This document shows, piece by piece, positions 1 through 8,848 of a stretch of DNA of 64,000 bases. Source of the DNA: Parvibaculaceae bacterium PLY_AMNH_Bact1 (lineage in GTDB: Bacteria > Pseudomonadota > Alphaproteobacteria > Parvibaculales > Parvibaculaceae); the NCBI GenBank assembly GCA_032881465.1, contig CP126168.1, positions 2,666,001 through 2,730,000 of the forward strand, given 5' to 3'. Each line of letters starts with the position of its first letter. Position 1 is the first letter of the stretch. The position numbers and the translations under genes were made by a program. A model generated the notes under the pieces. That model ran no database searches. It saw nothing but the letters and a program-made list of their open reading frames with translations, and was not told where the DNA came from.

Positions 1-1329
1 GATGGCAGCCGTGATATCGCCCACAACATTTTCGACCAAGCCTTTATCATCGCCTTCCGCCATAACGCGGATCAACGGCTCAGTGCCCGATTTGCGCACA
101 ACGATGCGTCCACACTCGCCTAAGCGCCCTTCACCTTCTTTGATGGCCTCTTGAACTTTCGTACATTCAAGCGGGGCACCGGATTTGAAGCGAACATTCT
201 TCAGAAGCTGTGGTACCGGCTCAAATAGATTGCACGCTTCGCTCACAGGTCTGTTGGTTGACTGCAACACAGCCAACACCTGCAGCCCAGCGATCAAACC
301 ATCACCCGTCGTCGCGAAGTCAGACAGCACAATATGCCCGGACTGTTCACCGCCCACATTGAAACCGTTTGCACGCATGTGCTCAACCACATAGCGGTCG
401 CCGACCTGCGTCCGCGCAAGCTCCAGGCCGAGGCCCTGAAGGTAACGCTCAAGCCCGAGGTTGGACATGACTGTCGAGACAATGCCAGGCCCAGCAAGCA
501 TGTCAGACTCTTTCCAGGACTGCGCGACGAGACCCATAATCTGGTCCCCATCAACAATCTCACCCTTTTCATCGCAGACAATAACGCGGTCCGCGTCACC
601 ATCGAGAGCCAGGCCAATATCGGCGCGGCGCTCCCGCACCAGCTCACACATGCGTTCTGGTGCTGTCGACCCACAGCCGGAATTAATATTCGTACCATCC
701 GGGTCAACACCAACGGTGACAACCTCCGCACCAAGCTCCCAGAGAGCTGTCGGCGCGACCTTGTAGGATGCGCCATGTGCGCAATCCACAACAATACGCA
801 TGCCTTCCAGACTCAAGTGCTTCGGGAAGGTACGCTTGGCAAACTCTATGTAGCGCGCCTGAGCATCTTCAATCCGTTTTGCCCGGCCAATCGCTTCTGG
901 CGCAGCCAGATGGTCCATGATGCCATTGTCCATGCGCCGCTCGATCTCATGCTCAACAATGTCAGAGAGCTTGTATCCATCCGGCCCGAACAGCTTGATG
1001 CCATTATCTTCATAGGAATTGTGCGAGGCAGAAATCATCACCCCAAGGTCAGCACGCATGGAGCGGGTCAGCATCGCAACCGCAGGCGTCGGCAGTGGGC
1101 CAAACTGGAACACGTCCATTCCCACAGAGGTAAAGCCTGCCACCAGGGCATTCTCAATCATGTAACCCGACAGGCGTGTATCTTTGCCGATCACCACCCG
1201 ATGACGGTGATCACCGCGCGTAAACACACGGCCAGCGGCCATGCCCACACGCAACGCCATTTCTGCCGTCATGTTCGGTTGATTGGCGGTACCTCGAATA
1301 CCATCCGTGCCAAAATATTTGCGCGACAT
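1..1329 (-). CDS. glmM: phosphoglucosamine mutase GlmM (3' end cut by window edge)
   Basis: GlmM interconverts glucosamine-6-phosphate and glucosamine-1-phosphate in the cytoplasm, on the route to UDP-GlcNAc for peptidoglycan and LPS. The frame stays open for 443 codons from the ATG at 1329 to the window edge, so only a few C-terminal residues are missing (the family is about 445-450 aa). It begins [13 protein letters not shown]. Visible motifs are the phosphoserine loop [14 protein letters not shown] near residue 100, the metal loop DGDADR near 240, the sugar-binding GGEQSGH near 325, and the phosphate-binding RKSGTEP near the end. No strong Shine-Dalgarno site is visible. It lies downstream of folP on the same strand, the last gene of the ruv-tol-ftsH-folP-glmM block. 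The 213-base gap to folP holds a REP-like hairpin and could carry its own promoter. Identity is secure. Confidence 0.96.
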   Translation of the reverse strand, partial: MSRKYFGTDGIRGTANQPNMTAEMALRVGMAAGRVFTRGDHRHRVVIGKDTRLSGYMIENALVAGFTSVGMDVFQFGPLPTPAVAMLTRSMRADLGVMISASHNSYEDNGIKLFGPDGYKLSDIVEHEIERRMDNGIMDHLAAPEAIGRAKRIEDAQARYIEFAKRTFPKHLSLEGMRIVVDCAHGASYKVAPTALWELGAEVVTVGVDPDGTNINSGCGSTAPERMCELVRERRADIGLALDGDADRVIVCDEKGEIVDGDQIMGLVAQSWKESDMLAGPGIVSTVMSNLGLERYLQGLGLELARTQVGDRYVVEHMRANGFNVGGEQSGHIVLSDFATTGDGLIAGLQVLAVLQSTNRPVSEACNLFEPVPQLLKNVRFKSGAPLECTKVQEAIKEGEGRLGECGRIVVRKSGTEPLIRVMAEGDDKGLVENVVGDITAAI

Positions 1330-1355
1330 TGAAGGTCTTTATCCCAGTAAATTGA

Positions 1356-1398
1356 GCATTTCCAGGTGAAGTGGTCCCGGTTCACCGTCCGGAAATGC
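1356..1398. repeat. REP-like double hairpin, copy A
   Basis: Outer arms GCATTTCC and GGAAATGC (8 bp, perfect) enclose a second stem GGTGAA / TTCACC with a 10-base loop. It lies between folP and glmM. Elements of the same architecture and length occur at 12449-12491, 38466-38509 and 51138-51180, with paired changes in the stems, so this is a dispersed family and not a chance palindrome. It could act on the folP-glmM transcript as a processing or stability element (inference). Confidence 0.75.
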
Positions 1399-1542
1399 GA
1401 CAAACAAAACAGATGGAGCCCGGTTTGGACACCGTTTGCACAGGGGCCAAACCCAAACGGCTCCAAATCGTCCCCAGCAGCGGAACTATATAGCTGAACC
1501 GCTGGATAGTCGGTTAACGATTTATTTCTTTCTTTTACGGGG

Positions 1543-2358
1543 TTAACGCCGTCCAGATGGCGCAAGATGGCCCCAAATCGTCAGAGAATCCGCCAATTGC
1601 CGCGGTTCATGGGTCCGGATCATGTTCGCGCCCGCTGACGCCGCAAAAAGCTCTGCGGCAAGGGTCGCCGCTGCAGCGTTCCCAACTTCTGCGCCGGCAA
1701 GCTTCCGAAGGAAACTTTTCCGCGAGACGGAAACGAGAACGGGTACGCCAAACCGCTCCTTCAAGACGCCCAAACCGCGGATCACCTCAAGCGACGGGTC
1801 TGGTTGATTGCCGAGGAAAAAGCCCATGCCGGGGTCCAAAATCAGACGCCCCCGGGCCACGCCTGCGTCTTGAAGAGCCCCAAAACGCTCATCGAAAAAG
1901 CGGGAGACATGATCCACCATGGAGCCCGGTGGCGGGGCGGCCCGCGTCGCTGGCCCCCGCCCCTGAATGGAGTGCATCACGATGAGATTCGCGGAAGCCT
2001 CTGCAAGTTCCGGATAGAAGCTCTCATCGGCAAAGCCCTGAATGTCGTTGAGGTAAGCGACCTCTTGGGTCAGCGCCCAGCGCTGCGTCTCTGTCTGAAA
2101 TGTGTCGACAGAAATCACGGCCCCTTCGGCCTGTAACACTGGCACAACCGCCTCCAAGCGCCTGATTTCTTCTGCCGCACTTACCGGCGCACTGTCCGGG
2201 TGGGACGACGCCGGCCCGATATCGAGAACATGCGCCCCGTCCGCCATCAGCTTTCGCCCATGAGCGAGTGCCGCTGCCGGATCAAGATACTTCCCCCCGT
2301 CAGAAAATGAATCTGAGGTGATGTTGAGAATACCGAAGATGCTGGGTGTTGATTTCAT
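1543..2358 (-). CDS. folP: dihydropteroate synthase, Sul1/Sul2-like type
   Basis: FolP condenses p-aminobenzoate with dihydropterin pyrophosphate in folate synthesis and is the sulfonamide target. The protein has 271 residues, the length I recall for Sul2. It shows GILNITSDSFSDGG at 9-22, DIGPASSHPDSAPVS at 46-60 where ordinary FolP has a DIGGESTRPG-like segment, SVDT at 83-86, AYLNDIQGF at 101-109, LDPGMGFFLG at 174-183 and SVSRKSFLR followed by IRTHEPR. These are Sul1/Sul2 signatures. The loop after LDPGMGF is two residues longer than in E. coli FolP, which fits the insertion described as the basis of Sul resistance. It occupies the usual alphaproteobacterial folP position between ftsH and glmM, so it is probably the housekeeping enzyme and not an acquired cassette. 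Resistance itself is inferred. Confidence 0.95.
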   Translation of the reverse strand: MKSTPSIFGILNITSDSFSDGGKYLDPAAALAHGRKLMADGAHVLDIGPASSHPDSAPVSAAEEIRRLEAVVPVLQAEGAVISVDTFQTETQRWALTQEVAYLNDIQGFADESFYPELAEASANLIVMHSIQGRGPATRAAPPPGSMVDHVSRFFDERFGALQDAGVARGRLILDPGMGFFLGNQPDPSLEVIRGLGVLKERFGVPVLVSVSRKSFLRKLAGAEVGNAAAATLAAELFAASAGANMIRTHEPRQLADSLTIWGHLAPSGRR

Positions 2359-2492
2359 ACACGCTCATACCACGGCATTTACCCCACAAAAAAGCCTCAG
2401 TCTTTACAGCACCAAATCGGTGCAGTTTTGAGACCCTCGTTTCAACGAAGTAGGATCAGCAAGATCAAACTGAGCATCAGAGGGGATATCGA

Positions 2493-3149
2493 ATGCAATA
2501 CACTGAAACTTGTCAGCAGTTCCTCTGCCATCTATGGCAATGGCAATCGCTACTAGTTGGCGCTCTAGCTACGTTCGCTGCTGCAGCGACCATTTGGTAT
2601 ATGAGAAAGCAAATCGCCCAAAATGACCACACGCGATCAGACGATCTTGCCAGAAAACTAAAAGCCTACCGAGCCCGCATGAATCCGGCGCTCAGCAACC
2701 TGTGTGCCTATAACGAAAAATGCATGAAATTCTTGCTCTCCGAAGCAGATTCCAGAGAACTGCCGACTGAACCGACCGACGAAGTTACAACAATCAGTGC
2801 CGCAATTGAGTTTGTCGACGATGAGTCCGCTGAAGCCATGGCCGCGATGGTCTCCCACTACCAAGTTCATCGAGCCCGACTCGAAGGATTCTTGGAAGAA
2901 AACAGAAGATACATCCCAACCGACAGGTATTCAGTTGAGATGGTATATACCGGAGCAAAACTGCAGTCTCAGATCGTCAATATGTTTGATTACGCGAGGC
3001 AAGAGGAAGAAAGAGTACCCACTACCCCTCCCTCACAAGCGCAAATGATGAGCGGACTCAAAGGTGCTGTGGGACTAAGAGAATTCAGTGCAATAAAGGA
3101 AAAACTCGCCGCCGTTATTGAGCTTATACAAAACCGGCACCCAGAATAG
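2493..3149 (+). CDS. membrane-anchored protein of unknown function
   Basis: I do not recognise this 218-residue protein. One hydrophobic segment at about residues 19-37 is followed by basic residues (YMRKQ), predicting a single N-terminal anchor with the rest in the cytoplasm. The remainder is hydrophilic and mostly helical, with Cys 71 and Cys 77 in the segment LCAYNEKC. There is no signal-peptide cleavage pattern. It is a single-gene unit in opposite orientation to both neighbours, placed between ftsH and folP, which usually adjoin. It ends just before a two-way terminator. Its codons look more A/T-rich than those of ftsH or folP, and with the disrupted synteny this suggests later insertion. 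The 2493 ATG has only a weak upstream GAGGGGAT purine run. Confidence 0.6.
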   Translation: MQYTETCQQFLCHLWQWQSLLVGALATFAAAATIWYMRKQIAQNDHTRSDDLARKLKAYRARMNPALSNLCAYNEKCMKFLLSEADSRELPTEPTDEVTTISAAIEFVDDESAEAMAAMVSHYQVHRARLEGFLEENRRYIPTDRYSVEMVYTGAKLQSQIVNMFDYARQEEERVPTTPPSQAQMMSGLKGAVGLREFSAIKEKLAAVIELIQNRHPE

Positions 3150-3169
3150 CCTTAGCTCATCAGCAACGA

Positions 3170-3199
3170 AAAAGCCCCGCTCACATGAGCAGGGCTTTT
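3170..3199. terminator. two-way rho-independent terminator
   Basis: AAAAGCCCCGCT pairs with AGCAGGGCTTTT around a six-base loop, with one mismatch in the stem. A run on one side and T run on the other let it work in both directions, serving the unknown gene ending at 3149 (+) and ftsH ending at 3224 (-). Confidence 0.85.
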
Positions 3200-3223
3200 G
3201 TCGTTCTTATGAGGGTAAAGAGA

Positions 3224-5131
3224 TCACGTACCCTGAGGTTCCGGGTCGATCCGGCCCACGCCACCACTTGTCGGCACGGAAGCTGTCGGGCCACCCGTAG
3301 GCTCTGGTGGCTCACCGCTATCACGATGCGGCTTTTCACCGACCAGAAGACCTTTGATCTCATCGCCGGAGAGCGTTTCAAACTCAAGCAACCCTTTGGC
3401 AATCTTGTGCAGATCATCAATATGCGTGGTCAGGACTTCATTGGCCTTTTTGTAGCCATCATCCACGATGCGCCGGACTTCCTCATCGATCATGCGTTGT
3501 GTTTCCTGAGACATGTTCTGCGAGCGCGCCACAGAGTGACCCAGGAAGACTTCTTCTTCATTGTCTTCATAGGCGAGCGGTCCAAGCTTGTCGCTCATAC
3601 CCCACTGGGTGACCATAGCCTTCGCCATCTTCGTCGCTTGAGAAATGTCAGATGACGCACCGGACGTAACCTTGTCGTGTCCGAGAATAATCTCTTCAGC
3701 GACACGGCCACCCATGGCAACCGCCAGGTCGGCATACATTTTTTCACGCGTCACCGAGAACTGATCAGCTTCCGGCAGGCGCATGACCATGCCAAGAGCC
3801 CGACCGCGGGGAATGATCGTCGCCTTATGGATCGGGTCAGAAGCTTCCATGTGAAGCGCCACCAAAGCATGCCCGCCTTCATGATAGGCAGTAAGGCTGC
3901 GTTCTTCCTCAGACTGGACCATGGAACGACGTTCCGCACCCATCATCACCTTGTCTTTGGCATCTTCAAACTCAGACATGGTCACCAGGCGGCGTCCGCG
4001 ACGCGCTGCAAGCAGCGCAGCCTCGTTCACAAGGTTCGCCAGATCAGCACCGGAGAAGCCAGGGGTGCCACGGGCAAGTGTCTTCACTTCCACATTGGGT
4101 CCAACAGGCACTTTCTTCATGTGCACTTTGAGGATTTTCTCGCGGCCAATAATGTCCGGGTTCGGCACCACAACCTGACGGTCGAAACGACCAGGACGCA
4201 ACAGAGCCGGGTCCAGAACGTCCGGACGGTTGGTCGCTGCGATCAGAATGATGCTCTCATTCGGCTCAAAGCCATCCATCTCCACCAGCAACTGGTTGAG
4301 TGTCTGCTCACGCTCATCATTACCACCGCCAAGACCGGCACCACGATGACGACCGACCGCATCAATCTCATCGATAAAGATGATGCAGGGAGAATTTTTC
4401 TTCGCCTGTTCGAACATGTCACGGACGCGGCTCGCACCGACACCGACAAACATTTCCACAAAATCAGAACCGGAAATCGTGAAGAACGGCACATTCGCTT
4501 CACCCGCAATGGCGCGTGCAAGCAATGTCTTACCGGTACCCGGAGGGCCCACCAGCAGCACACCCTTCGGGATGTGTCCACCAAGACGCTGGAATTTTGA
4601 CGGATCGCGCAGGAAGTCGACAATCTCTTCCAGATCGTCTTTGGCTTCATCAATGCCCGCAACATCGTCAAAGGTTACGCGGCCATGGCGCTCTGTCAGC
4701 AGTTTGGCTTTCGATTTACCAAAGCCCATGGCTTTGCCGCCACCGCCCTGCATTTGACGCATGAAGAAAATCCAGACGCCAATCAGAAGCAACATTGGGA
4801 ACCAGGACACCAAAATACCGAGCAGCGAGGGTGACCCGTCATCTGCTGGCTTCGCTGTTATTTCCACATTGCGTGCATTCAGGCGCTCAACCAGGTTCGG
4901 GTCACCTGGATTGTAGGTGTAGAAACTCTGACCGTCGGAATAGTGTCCAGAGATCGTGCTGCCAGACATGGTCACATCAACCACATTGCCCTTATCAACT
5001 TCATTCAGAAGTTGCGAGAAGCTGATCTCGTTGGTGGTGGTCCGTTCGACCGGGCTCTGGAACAGATTGAACAGCGCCACAAGCAAGAGCGCGACAACAG
5101 CCCACAGAGCGAAATTTTTAAAATTGGACAA
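3224..5131 (-). CDS. ftsH: ATP-dependent zinc metalloprotease FtsH
   Basis: FtsH is the inner-membrane AAA+ protease that removes damaged membrane proteins and short-lived cytosolic regulators. The 635 residues match the family length. There are two membrane segments (about 6-24 and 101-124) around a periplasmic domain, then AAA motifs: Walker A GPPGTGKT at 195-202, Walker B IIFIDEID, the second region of homology with LRPGRFDRQ, and the zinc motif HEGGH near 421. The C-terminus is Pro/Gly-rich. The start codon is TTG (complement of 5129-5131), supported by an AGGA site eight bases upstream and by the [10 protein letters not shown] beginning; no ATG fits better. It follows tilS on the same strand after about 300 bases, so it likely has its own promoter there. 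Confidence 0.97.
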   Translation of the reverse strand: MSNFKNFALWAVVALLLVALFNLFQSPVERTTTNEISFSQLLNEVDKGNVVDVTMSGSTISGHYSDGQSFYTYNPGDPNLVERLNARNVEITAKPADDGSPSLLGILVSWFPMLLLIGVWIFFMRQMQGGGGKAMGFGKSKAKLLTERHGRVTFDDVAGIDEAKDDLEEIVDFLRDPSKFQRLGGHIPKGVLLVGPPGTGKTLLARAIAGEANVPFFTISGSDFVEMFVGVGASRVRDMFEQAKKNSPCIIFIDEIDAVGRHRGAGLGGGNDEREQTLNQLLVEMDGFEPNESIILIAATNRPDVLDPALLRPGRFDRQVVVPNPDIIGREKILKVHMKKVPVGPNVEVKTLARGTPGFSGADLANLVNEAALLAARRGRRLVTMSEFEDAKDKVMMGAERRSMVQSEEERSLTAYHEGGHALVALHMEASDPIHKATIIPRGRALGMVMRLPEADQFSVTREKMYADLAVAMGGRVAEEIILGHDKVTSGASSDISQATKMAKAMVTQWGMSDKLGPLAYEDNEEEVFLGHSVARSQNMSQETQRMIDEEVRRIVDDGYKKANEVLTTHIDDLHKIAKGLLEFETLSGDEIKGLLVGEKPHRDSGEPPEPTGGPTASVPTSGGVGRIDPEPQGT

Positions 5132-5428
5132 GGTGCTTTTCCTGTCTGGAAGTCCGATCCCACAAGCGGGACCAAGTTTCTACCGGCTAATTTGGATTTA
5201 TTCTAAGTCTATTAGAAAGATGGGGTCGCGACAAAGTTTTACTAGACGGGGATAGGTCTCCACAGCCCCCTTTTTCCATATTTTTTGCTGAAATGTGATG
5301 ATCCGTCCCACTTTGGCGCACTAACCCTTCTGTTGGAAAAAGACCCTAACCGGCTTGGGTAAAAACCCCGTTAGCCCATTCAGTGCATTTTGCCAGGACG
5401 GCGCACAAAACGATGGGTCAATCAGAGC
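5132..5428. other. ftsH upstream region, no gene
   Basis: About 297 bases separate the tilS stop from the ftsH start. No convincing small gene was found. The spacing implies an ftsH promoter, but no clear -35/-10 or heat-shock pair with correct spacing could be assigned by eye. Confidence 0.4.
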
Positions 5429-6730
5429 TCAGGTTTCGCCCAAAAAGCGGCTTCGAAATGTGGGCGCGCCGGTCGCAAAGTAGGCAAGCTGCGGCTGCAC
5501 CAGAAGTTCATCATCCCGCCAGAGAGCTGGCAGGGTTTCAAGCGCAAGTTTTGGGACATCCGTGGGGAGAGGTAGACCCTCCTCCTTCACTTGCTTCAAA
5601 CCCACGCGTCCCAATGCGCGCACCGTGCCACTTGTTTTGCGCCCAGTCAGACGCACGTCAAAGCGCCCATCCCAAACGAGCGGTGAGCCGGAAACAAGAT
5701 CAAGCCCCTGTCCGACAGCCGCCGCCTCCCGTAGCACCCGGAAATGTGCCAGCCGACTTGTAAACTTGACCCCACCAAGCGTGCGTCCCCGACCAAGCTC
5801 CTCGCCGCGAACAGCATCCAAGAGGGTTTCGAGAGAGCTGAGCCGCGGCGGATAGGCCGACCCGCCCACACGTTGGATCAACCGAGCAAGCAACCGAAGC
5901 GCAATCTCGTCTGGAACATCCGCCAAACAGGCGGTCTCCACCTCCGCATATCCGAAGGGTTGCCACCGAACGGCTTTGCGCTCCAACACATCTGTAGAAA
6001 ATTCAAGCCCCGCCCGCGCCCGGCCCATGGCTTTGGCTGTTGAGACCAGACGATCCCGGTTGATGCCCAATTCGTCGAGAACTGGTAGCGCGTTTCTCAC
6101 CTGAACACGCAAGAACCGCTCATCTTCATTACTTGGATCGTCGATCCAGCTCTGCCCCGCTTTAAGAAGCGTCGATCGAAGTCGCTCCCGGGGCACATCC
6201 AGAAGCGGACGCAATATTCTGACCCCCTGATGAACCCGTACAGGAGCCATGGCAGAAAGGCCGTCCACGCCACTTCCCCGTTGAAGCCGAATGAGAAACG
6301 TCTCCGCCTGATCATCAAGATGGTGTGCCGTTAGAAGATCCGCCCTTCCCCGTCCCGACCTGCACCAGTCCGCCATAAGTCGGTACCGCGCGGTGCGTGC
6401 TTCTGCCTGCAGATTGGATGAGGGTTTGTCGCCTTCCCAGCAAAGGGTCTTATGCGGGACCTGAAGTGCCTTCGCCCACAGTGCAACTTGGGCGGCTTCT
6501 TCCGCTGCTTCTGGTCGCAATTCATGATCCACTGTCAGGACAGTGACTTTAGGGGCCTCTTTTCCCCGTGCCTCCAGCCAATCGCACCAACCGGCGATCA
6601 GAACCATCAAGGCAACGGAATCCGCGCCACCAGACACAGCCACGCCCAATCGGGCAGCAGGATCGAGCGGCCGCATCAAACGGCCAAATTCAGGGGCAGT
6701 CAGTGCACGGGGGGACCGGGCTGGAGCCAT
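5429..6730 (-). CDS. tilS: tRNA(Ile)-lysidine synthetase TilS
   Basis: TilS converts C34 of the AUA-reading tRNA-Ile to lysidine, using ATP and lysine. The PP-loop SGGADS lies at residues 33-38 from the chosen start, followed by TVDHELRPEA, the HHLDDQAETFL motif and RPLL. About 433 residues matches the family; the C-terminal domain is divergent. The frame is open to an ATG at 6766, but that would overlap cpoB by 26 bases. The ATG at 6730 starts ten bases after the cpoB stop and still leaves a full N-terminal domain, so I prefer it; neither start has a good ribosome site. It follows cpoB in the conserved pal-cpoB-tilS-ftsH order and is probably co-transcribed with it. Confidence 0.93.
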   Translation of the reverse strand: MAPARSPRALTAPEFGRLMRPLDPAARLGVAVSGGADSVALMVLIAGWCDWLEARGKEAPKVTVLTVDHELRPEAAEEAAQVALWAKALQVPHKTLCWEGDKPSSNLQAEARTARYRLMADWCRSGRGRADLLTAHHLDDQAETFLIRLQRGSGVDGLSAMAPVRVHQGVRILRPLLDVPRERLRSTLLKAGQSWIDDPSNEDERFLRVQVRNALPVLDELGINRDRLVSTAKAMGRARAGLEFSTDVLERKAVRWQPFGYAEVETACLADVPDEIALRLLARLIQRVGGSAYPPRLSSLETLLDAVRGEELGRGRTLGGVKFTSRLAHFRVLREAAAVGQGLDLVSGSPLVWDGRFDVRLTGRKTSGTVRALGRVGLKQVKEEGLPLPTDVPKLALETLPALWRDDELLVQPQLAYFATGAPTFRSRFLGET

Positions 6731-6740
6731 GGACGACCGT

Positions 6741-7787
6741 TCAGCAGCCAGCGCGCGTGCGCTCAAGCTGCGCCCGCTGCTTCACCGCTTGCGTGGCCGA
6801 CGGGAAGCGCCGGTTAAGTTCTCCCAATGTCGCACAGGCTTGTTCCTGCTGACCAAGCGCTGCCAGCGTCATGCCGAGTTTCAGCAAACTGTCTGGTGCC
6901 TTGGTGGAGCTGGAGTAAGTGGAGTAGCCAGTGAGAAAGGCTTCCGCTGCCTGGCGATAAGCGCCACGAACATAGAAGGTTTCACCCAGCCAGTATTGCG
7001 CATTGCCAGCAAGATTATGGTTTGGATAGCGCTGCAGGAAATTCGCGAACTCCGCTTCAGCCACATCAAATTGCCCACGTTTTAGCTGGTTGATTGCTGC
7101 TTCGTACGCATCTTCAGGCGCACTGGCCACAGGCGCGGCGGTAGGTGCTGCGTAGCTCTCCGTTGGCAGGCGTGCTGCATCGTTCACAGAGACGCGGGCG
7201 TTTTCTCCTGGACGGTCTTGCGACAGAGCAGCCACGGGCACCTGCCCAAGCGTCCCCACAGTAGAAGCCGCTGCGTCGCTGATCGTACCACTTGCGGGTG
7301 GCGTCAAAACCGGCGCGCCAGATGTAGAGGCAAGCCCGCCTGGGGCACCGCCCGAAGCACCCAGCTCCTGGAACCGGAATTCCACATCTTCGGCAAACTG
7401 ACGGAACTGAGATTGAGTTTGCGTGAGGTCATAGGTGAGCTTTTCTATCCGGCCCGTGAGGTCACGCAGCGAGGTCTCAACAGACTGAAGTCTGAGCGAC
7501 AAATCAGCCGCGCTCTGCGGATCGGGACCAAATCCCGCTGCACCCGAAAGCTGCCCAGCCTGTCCAGAGGCTTGGCCTGCCGCTTGATAAGTCTGGCGCT
7601 GTACGTCGATCAGGTCTCTCTCAATCTTCTCAAGGCGGTTATAGAGGGCACGCGTTTCAACGCTGTCAGGTTCAGCCTGAACACCAGATACGCTGATACC
7701 GACCATTGCCGCAACACAAACGCCCAACACACCTGCACGCATCCCACCGGACTTCCGCGCGTGGTTCTCAAAATCTGCCACGTTCAT
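6741..7787 (-). CDS. cpoB: Tol-Pal-associated periplasmic protein CpoB (YbgF)
   Basis: CpoB links Tol-Pal constriction with PBP1B-dependent septal peptidoglycan synthesis in the periplasm. From the ATG at 7787 the protein has a long n-region and a hydrophobic signal core ending GVQA before EPDS. A coiled-coil trimerisation segment follows (LYNRLEKIERDLIDVQR and a second heptad stretch near LRDLTGRIEKLTYDL), then an Ala/Pro-rich linker, then C-terminal TPR units (YEAAINQLKRGQFDVAEAEF, NAQYWLGETFYVRGAYRQAAEAF, DSLLKLGMTLAALGQQEQA). The 7787 start is preceded by AGAAGG; an in-frame ATG at 7805 contains that site in its own codons, and one at 7742 would shorten the n-region. It is the last tol-pal cluster gene and abuts tilS. 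Confidence 0.92.
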   Translation of the reverse strand: MNVADFENHARKSGGMRAGVLGVCVAAMVGISVSGVQAEPDSVETRALYNRLEKIERDLIDVQRQTYQAAGQASGQAGQLSGAAGFGPDPQSAADLSLRLQSVETSLRDLTGRIEKLTYDLTQTQSQFRQFAEDVEFRFQELGASGGAPGGLASTSGAPVLTPPASGTISDAAASTVGTLGQVPVAALSQDRPGENARVSVNDAARLPTESYAAPTAAPVASAPEDAYEAAINQLKRGQFDVAEAEFANFLQRYPNHNLAGNAQYWLGETFYVRGAYRQAAEAFLTGYSTYSSSTKAPDSLLKLGMTLAALGQQEQACATLGELNRRFPSATQAVKQRAQLERTRAGC

Positions 7788-7890
7788 CGCCGCTAACCTT
7801 CTCATTCCAGACCCCGACCATCAGATGTTCCACAATAGCAGAGAGTTCGGCCAAATTGAGGCCAAGATGTTTCAGGCCCAGCCCCCACAT

Positions 7891-7923
7891 AAAAACGCCC
7901 CCGAGAGCGAACCCTCGGAGGCG
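7891..7923 (-). terminator. rho-independent terminator after pal
   Basis: CGCCCCCGAG and CTCGGAGGCG pair with one mismatch around an eight-base loop. Read on the minus strand the stem is followed by TTTTT. It lies 27 bases after the pal stop and would separate pal from cpoB transcription. Confidence 0.85.
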
Positions 7924-7949
7924 CTAAAACTGATTGGGATCGGGTCTTT

Positions 7950-8468
7950 TTAAGAACCAGCGCCGCTTACCACAGAAACCGCACGACGGTTCTGGCTCCA
8001 GCAGCTCTCGTTCGAGCAAAGCGCCACAGGGCGTTCTTTACCGTAGGAGATGGTCCGGACACGGGATGGATCAACACCAAGGCTCACAAGGTAGCTTTTC
8101 GCAGCATTCGCACGACGCGCGCCAAGAGCCAGGTTGTAGTCCCGTGTGCCGCGCTCATCCGCATGGCCTTCCATAGCAACCGAAAGAGCTGGGTAAAGCT
8201 TCAGCCATGCTGCCTGGCGCTGCAAAGTTGCGCGTGCCGCAGATGTGAGATCTGACCGGTCTGTTTCAAAGAAAACGCGGTCACCAACATTGACCACAAG
8301 ATCCTGCTGAGACCCTGGTGTAGGTCCGCTTGGCTGTGTCTGCGTTACTGGGGCAGACGGTGTTGAGGTTGCCGACGCATTTTCGTCCGGTGTCGAACTA
8401 CACGCTGCTACAACCACCATCAGGCCAGCCATTGTCGCGACCCGCAGGCCGGCATTCAGGATCTTCAT
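7950..8468 (-). CDS. pal: peptidoglycan-associated lipoprotein Pal
   Basis: Pal is the outer-membrane lipoprotein that binds peptidoglycan and the TolB propeller during envelope constriction. The 172-residue precursor has a lipoprotein signal ending VVVAAC, lipidated at Cys 23, then a Ser/Thr/Pro-rich tether to about residue 55 and an OmpA-like domain. The diaminopimelate-binding motif EGHADERGTRDYNLALGARR is near residues 100-119. The C-terminal ALCSNESCWSQNRR is typical of alphaproteobacterial Pal. It lies between tolB and cpoB, but an unusually long 380-base gap to tolB and a terminator behind it suggest it is its own transcription unit. Identity is secure. Confidence 0.96.
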   Translation of the reverse strand: MKILNAGLRVATMAGLMVVVAACSSTPDENASATSTPSAPVTQTQPSGPTPGSQQDLVVNVGDRVFFETDRSDLTSAARATLQRQAAWLKLYPALSVAMEGHADERGTRDYNLALGARRANAAKSYLVSLGVDPSRVRTISYGKERPVALCSNESCWSQNRRAVSVVSGAGS

Positions 8469-8848
8469 GGATGATGTCTCCTTACATCTTTATCGCAGTA
8501 CGACCGAAGCCAGCGCTTGTTTGAAGCTTTGCCGCCCGTTTTCAGCTGATACAGCCTAAATAATCTAACCGGGCCGACTTAACACTGCGTTCTTTAACAT
8601 TACATGACAGCGCCCGGTGAAATTGTTTGTTTTCAACATCCCCGGTCCCATCGCACAAAGCCCCCCAGAAGCCTTACGAAGCAAGAAACCTATCTGCCCA
8701 TTGATCTTCCCGCAAGCTATCCCTCACTCATTAGGCGGATTTCCTGTCCTAAACCAATCAAGTTCCATTCACCTTTTGATCAAGAGAGGCATCTTTTGGT
8801 CAGAACAGGCATCATTCAATCAAACCACCTATCCTAATTTAAGTCTTC
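8469..8848. other. tolB-pal intergenic region, no gene
   Basis: A 380-base gap inside the tol-pal cluster, visibly A/T-richer than the genes. No hairpin with a T run follows tolB and no credible small gene was seen. It should hold the pal promoter. Its notable content is the 20-base tandem repeat at 8774-8813. Confidence 0.5.
8774..8813. repeat. two tandem 20-base repeats
   Basis: Two directly adjacent 20-base units share 16 positions, each starting TTTTG and ending AGGCATC. They lie just beyond the tolB 3' end, about 300 bases upstream of pal. Tandem copies in a promoter region could be regulator-binding sites, or just a local duplication. Confidence 0.6.

Noticed and set aside
334-1332. 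332-codon plus-strand open frame opposite glmM
   Set aside because: It lies antisense over a certain glmM, gives a His/Arg-rich sequence unlike any protein, and has no ribosome site.
1543-2358. Mobile sul cassette acquired by transfer
   Set aside because: No transposase, ISCR, integron or attachment-site signs flank it, and it sits in the conserved ftsH-folP-glmM order.
3677-4600. 307-codon plus-strand frame opposite ftsH
   Set aside because: Antisense shadow of a well-conserved gene.
5132-5430. Heat-shock promoter of ftsH
   Set aside because: A CCCCAT-like box is present on the minus strand but no -35 box stands at the right distance.
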